A DNA stretch of 64,000 bases. Origin: Pseudomonadota bacterium. GTDB lineage: Bacteria; Pseudomonadota; Gammaproteobacteria; Steroidobacterales; Steroidobacteraceae. Made by a program: the position numbers and the translations under genes. Positions 63,156 through 64,000 of the stretch are shown here, in pieces. Every line of letters starts with the position of its first letter. The stretch's first letter is position 1. Under the pieces are notes generated by a model, which searched no databases, was not told the DNA's origin, and saw only the letters and a program-made list of their open reading frames with translations. Location: the NCBI GenBank assembly GCA_016713725.1, contig JADJOO010000003.1, positions 1 to 64,000 on the forward strand. The letters are read 5' to 3'.

Positions 63156-64000
63156 AATTCGTCAACCCTTAAAATCCGTACTGGAACCTCACCGACAGCG
63201 GTTCGCTCGGTGCCGCCACCATGAAGAATAGTACCGTTGGGCAGCCTGTAAGGGGCAACGGTCGATGGTGCTGAGAACGTTCCGCGCTTGACTTCAAGCG
63301 TTGCTCTGATTTCAGGTGGTCGCGGCAACGCGAGGCGCTGTTGGGCACGCCCGGCCGAGGAGTTAACGGTATCGCTGACGTAGTGGGTTCCGGCGCGGCC
63401 ACCTCGTAGCAGACCGGTCATTTTGGTTGCGTCCAGTTCGGCTCGGGACATGGCTCGCTGGACAATTTCTGTGGTTGCCGAATCAACGCGCCTAGTCGAC
63501 TTCGCAGCGCGCCGCAATGCTTTCGCAGGCGCCAGGATCGACTGACATTGCTTGACGACATCGCAAACGGTGAAGCTGACATAAAGAACGGCAGTGGCGT
63601 GGTCCCCGCGTTTTGCCGCGTCGTACGCGTCCCTGGCATCGCGCACCGGCGAGAGGATCAGCACGTCGGCCGCGTTGATCCCGAGATCGATGAGGAAGAG
63701 TTCGAGTCTTTCCTGCGCGTACTCGTCGTCGACAGAGGTCTCTGCCCAGGTCGATGTCGGTACTCCGCCGCGGCCGGTCCCCGGCGCGCTTGCATACAGG
63801 ATGGTGCCGCCGCAGGTAGGTGAGAACGTACCCGCACCACACAATCCCACGCCGTTCTGTGCTGACCAGCCAGGCAGTGCGGTCGCCGGTGGCGGCGGCA
63901 AGCCGCCGTGGTTCAGCAGGCCGTACGCGAGCGAGGACAGGATCGAGTCGACGATGAATTTGCCGACATAGACCGAAAGGCCGCCGTCGGCGAGATAACC
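63152..64000 (-). CDS. C-terminal part of a polymorphic toxin (5' end beyond window)
   Basis: An open frame runs 283 codons from beyond the window's right edge to a stop at 63152 with no obligatory start in between. The visible N-terminal part (GYLADGGLSVYVGKFIVDSI, then a Pro/Gly-rich GLPPPPATALPGWS) looks like the junction after an RHS-type or similar delivery scaffold. The last 100 residues look like a toxin domain: GLLRGGRAGTHYVSDTVNSS, QRLALPRPPEIRATLEVKRG, APYRLPNGTILHGGGTERT, VRILRVDEL. The HY...D spacing in THYVSD resembles HYD1/ART-like toxin modules, a family guess only. It is coupled to the candidate immunity gene. Confidence 0.6.
   Translation of the reverse strand, partial: GYLADGGLSVYVGKFIVDSILSSLAYGLLNHGGLPPPPATALPGWSAQNGVGLCGAGTFSPTCGGTILYASAPGTGRGGVPTSTWAETSVDDEYAQERLELFLIDLGINAADVLILSPVRDARDAYDAAKRGDHATAVLYVSFTVCDVVKQCQSILAPAKALRRAAKSTRRVDSATTEIVQRAMSRAELDATKMTGLLRGGRAGTHYVSDTVNSSAGRAQQRLALPRPPEIRATLEVKRGTFSAPSTVAPYRLPNGTILHGGGTERTAVGEVPVRILRVDEL

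Overview
The window is GC-rich (about two thirds G+C by eye), densely coded chromosomal DNA. Family content (CusCBA-type efflux, CysJIH-CysG sulfate assimilation, agmatine deiminase, polyphosphate:AMP phosphotransferase, several TonB-dependent receptors, outer-membrane beta-barrels) points to a Gram-negative gammaproteobacterium, probably near the Xanthomonadales/Nevskiales/Steroidobacterales; this placement is inference. No rRNA, tRNA, CRISPR array or insertion sequence was seen.

Layout. (1) 1-8440: copper/silver export set with TolC-type channel, CusB-like adaptor, CusA-like RND pump and a copper P-type ATPase. (2) 8463-12034: agmatine deiminase, polyphosphate:AMP phosphotransferase and an ATP-grasp protein. 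(3) 12050-25494: two divergent operons sharing one control region at 18.0-18.2 kb. Leftward: HzsA-like propeller/cytochrome, SH3-barrel protein, beta-barrel, TlpA thioredoxin, DUF4266 lipoprotein, DUF3570 protein. Rightward: two CXXCH proteins (one a LamG lipoprotein), a DUF1501-like protein, a methyltransferase and ApbE. (4) 25563-34858: a promoter and a clear cyclic-di-GMP-I riboswitch head an operon of TlpA thioredoxin, an unknown periplasmic protein, two TPR proteins, a small exported protein, an ExbB/TolQ channel, two ExbD/TolR proteins and an AgmX/TonB-like protein. Regions 3 and 4 look like one 23-kb island for an energised, redox-active envelope system under c-di-GMP control; this is the most interesting part of the window.

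(5) 34958-40634: cysJ-cysI-cysH-cysG. (6) 40653-46214: TonB-dependent receptor, patatin/beta-barrel (type Vd) protein, a small conserved protein and a RIO-like kinase. (7) 46211-54382: methyltransferase, MarC, MsrA, an exported hydrolase, SRPBCC and SYLF proteins, YceI remains, a CaiB/BaiF CoA-transferase and a GNAT acetyltransferase. (8) 54469-62764: a large TonB-dependent receptor, PEP carboxylase, a histone-H1-like protein, a NUDIX hydrolase and a zinc-independent oxidoreductase. (9) 62868-64000: the C-terminal end of a probable polymorphic toxin, cut by the window edge, with a coupled candidate immunity gene of visibly lower GC.

Sequence quality. At least nine conserved genes carry single-base frameshifts, several in short G or C runs, and 52.04-52.10 kb holds 8-15-base G/C homopolymers. 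Most broken genes are therefore more likely sequencing errors than decay, except that the LamG/DUF1501 junction near 21.62 kb seems to lack several hundred bases.
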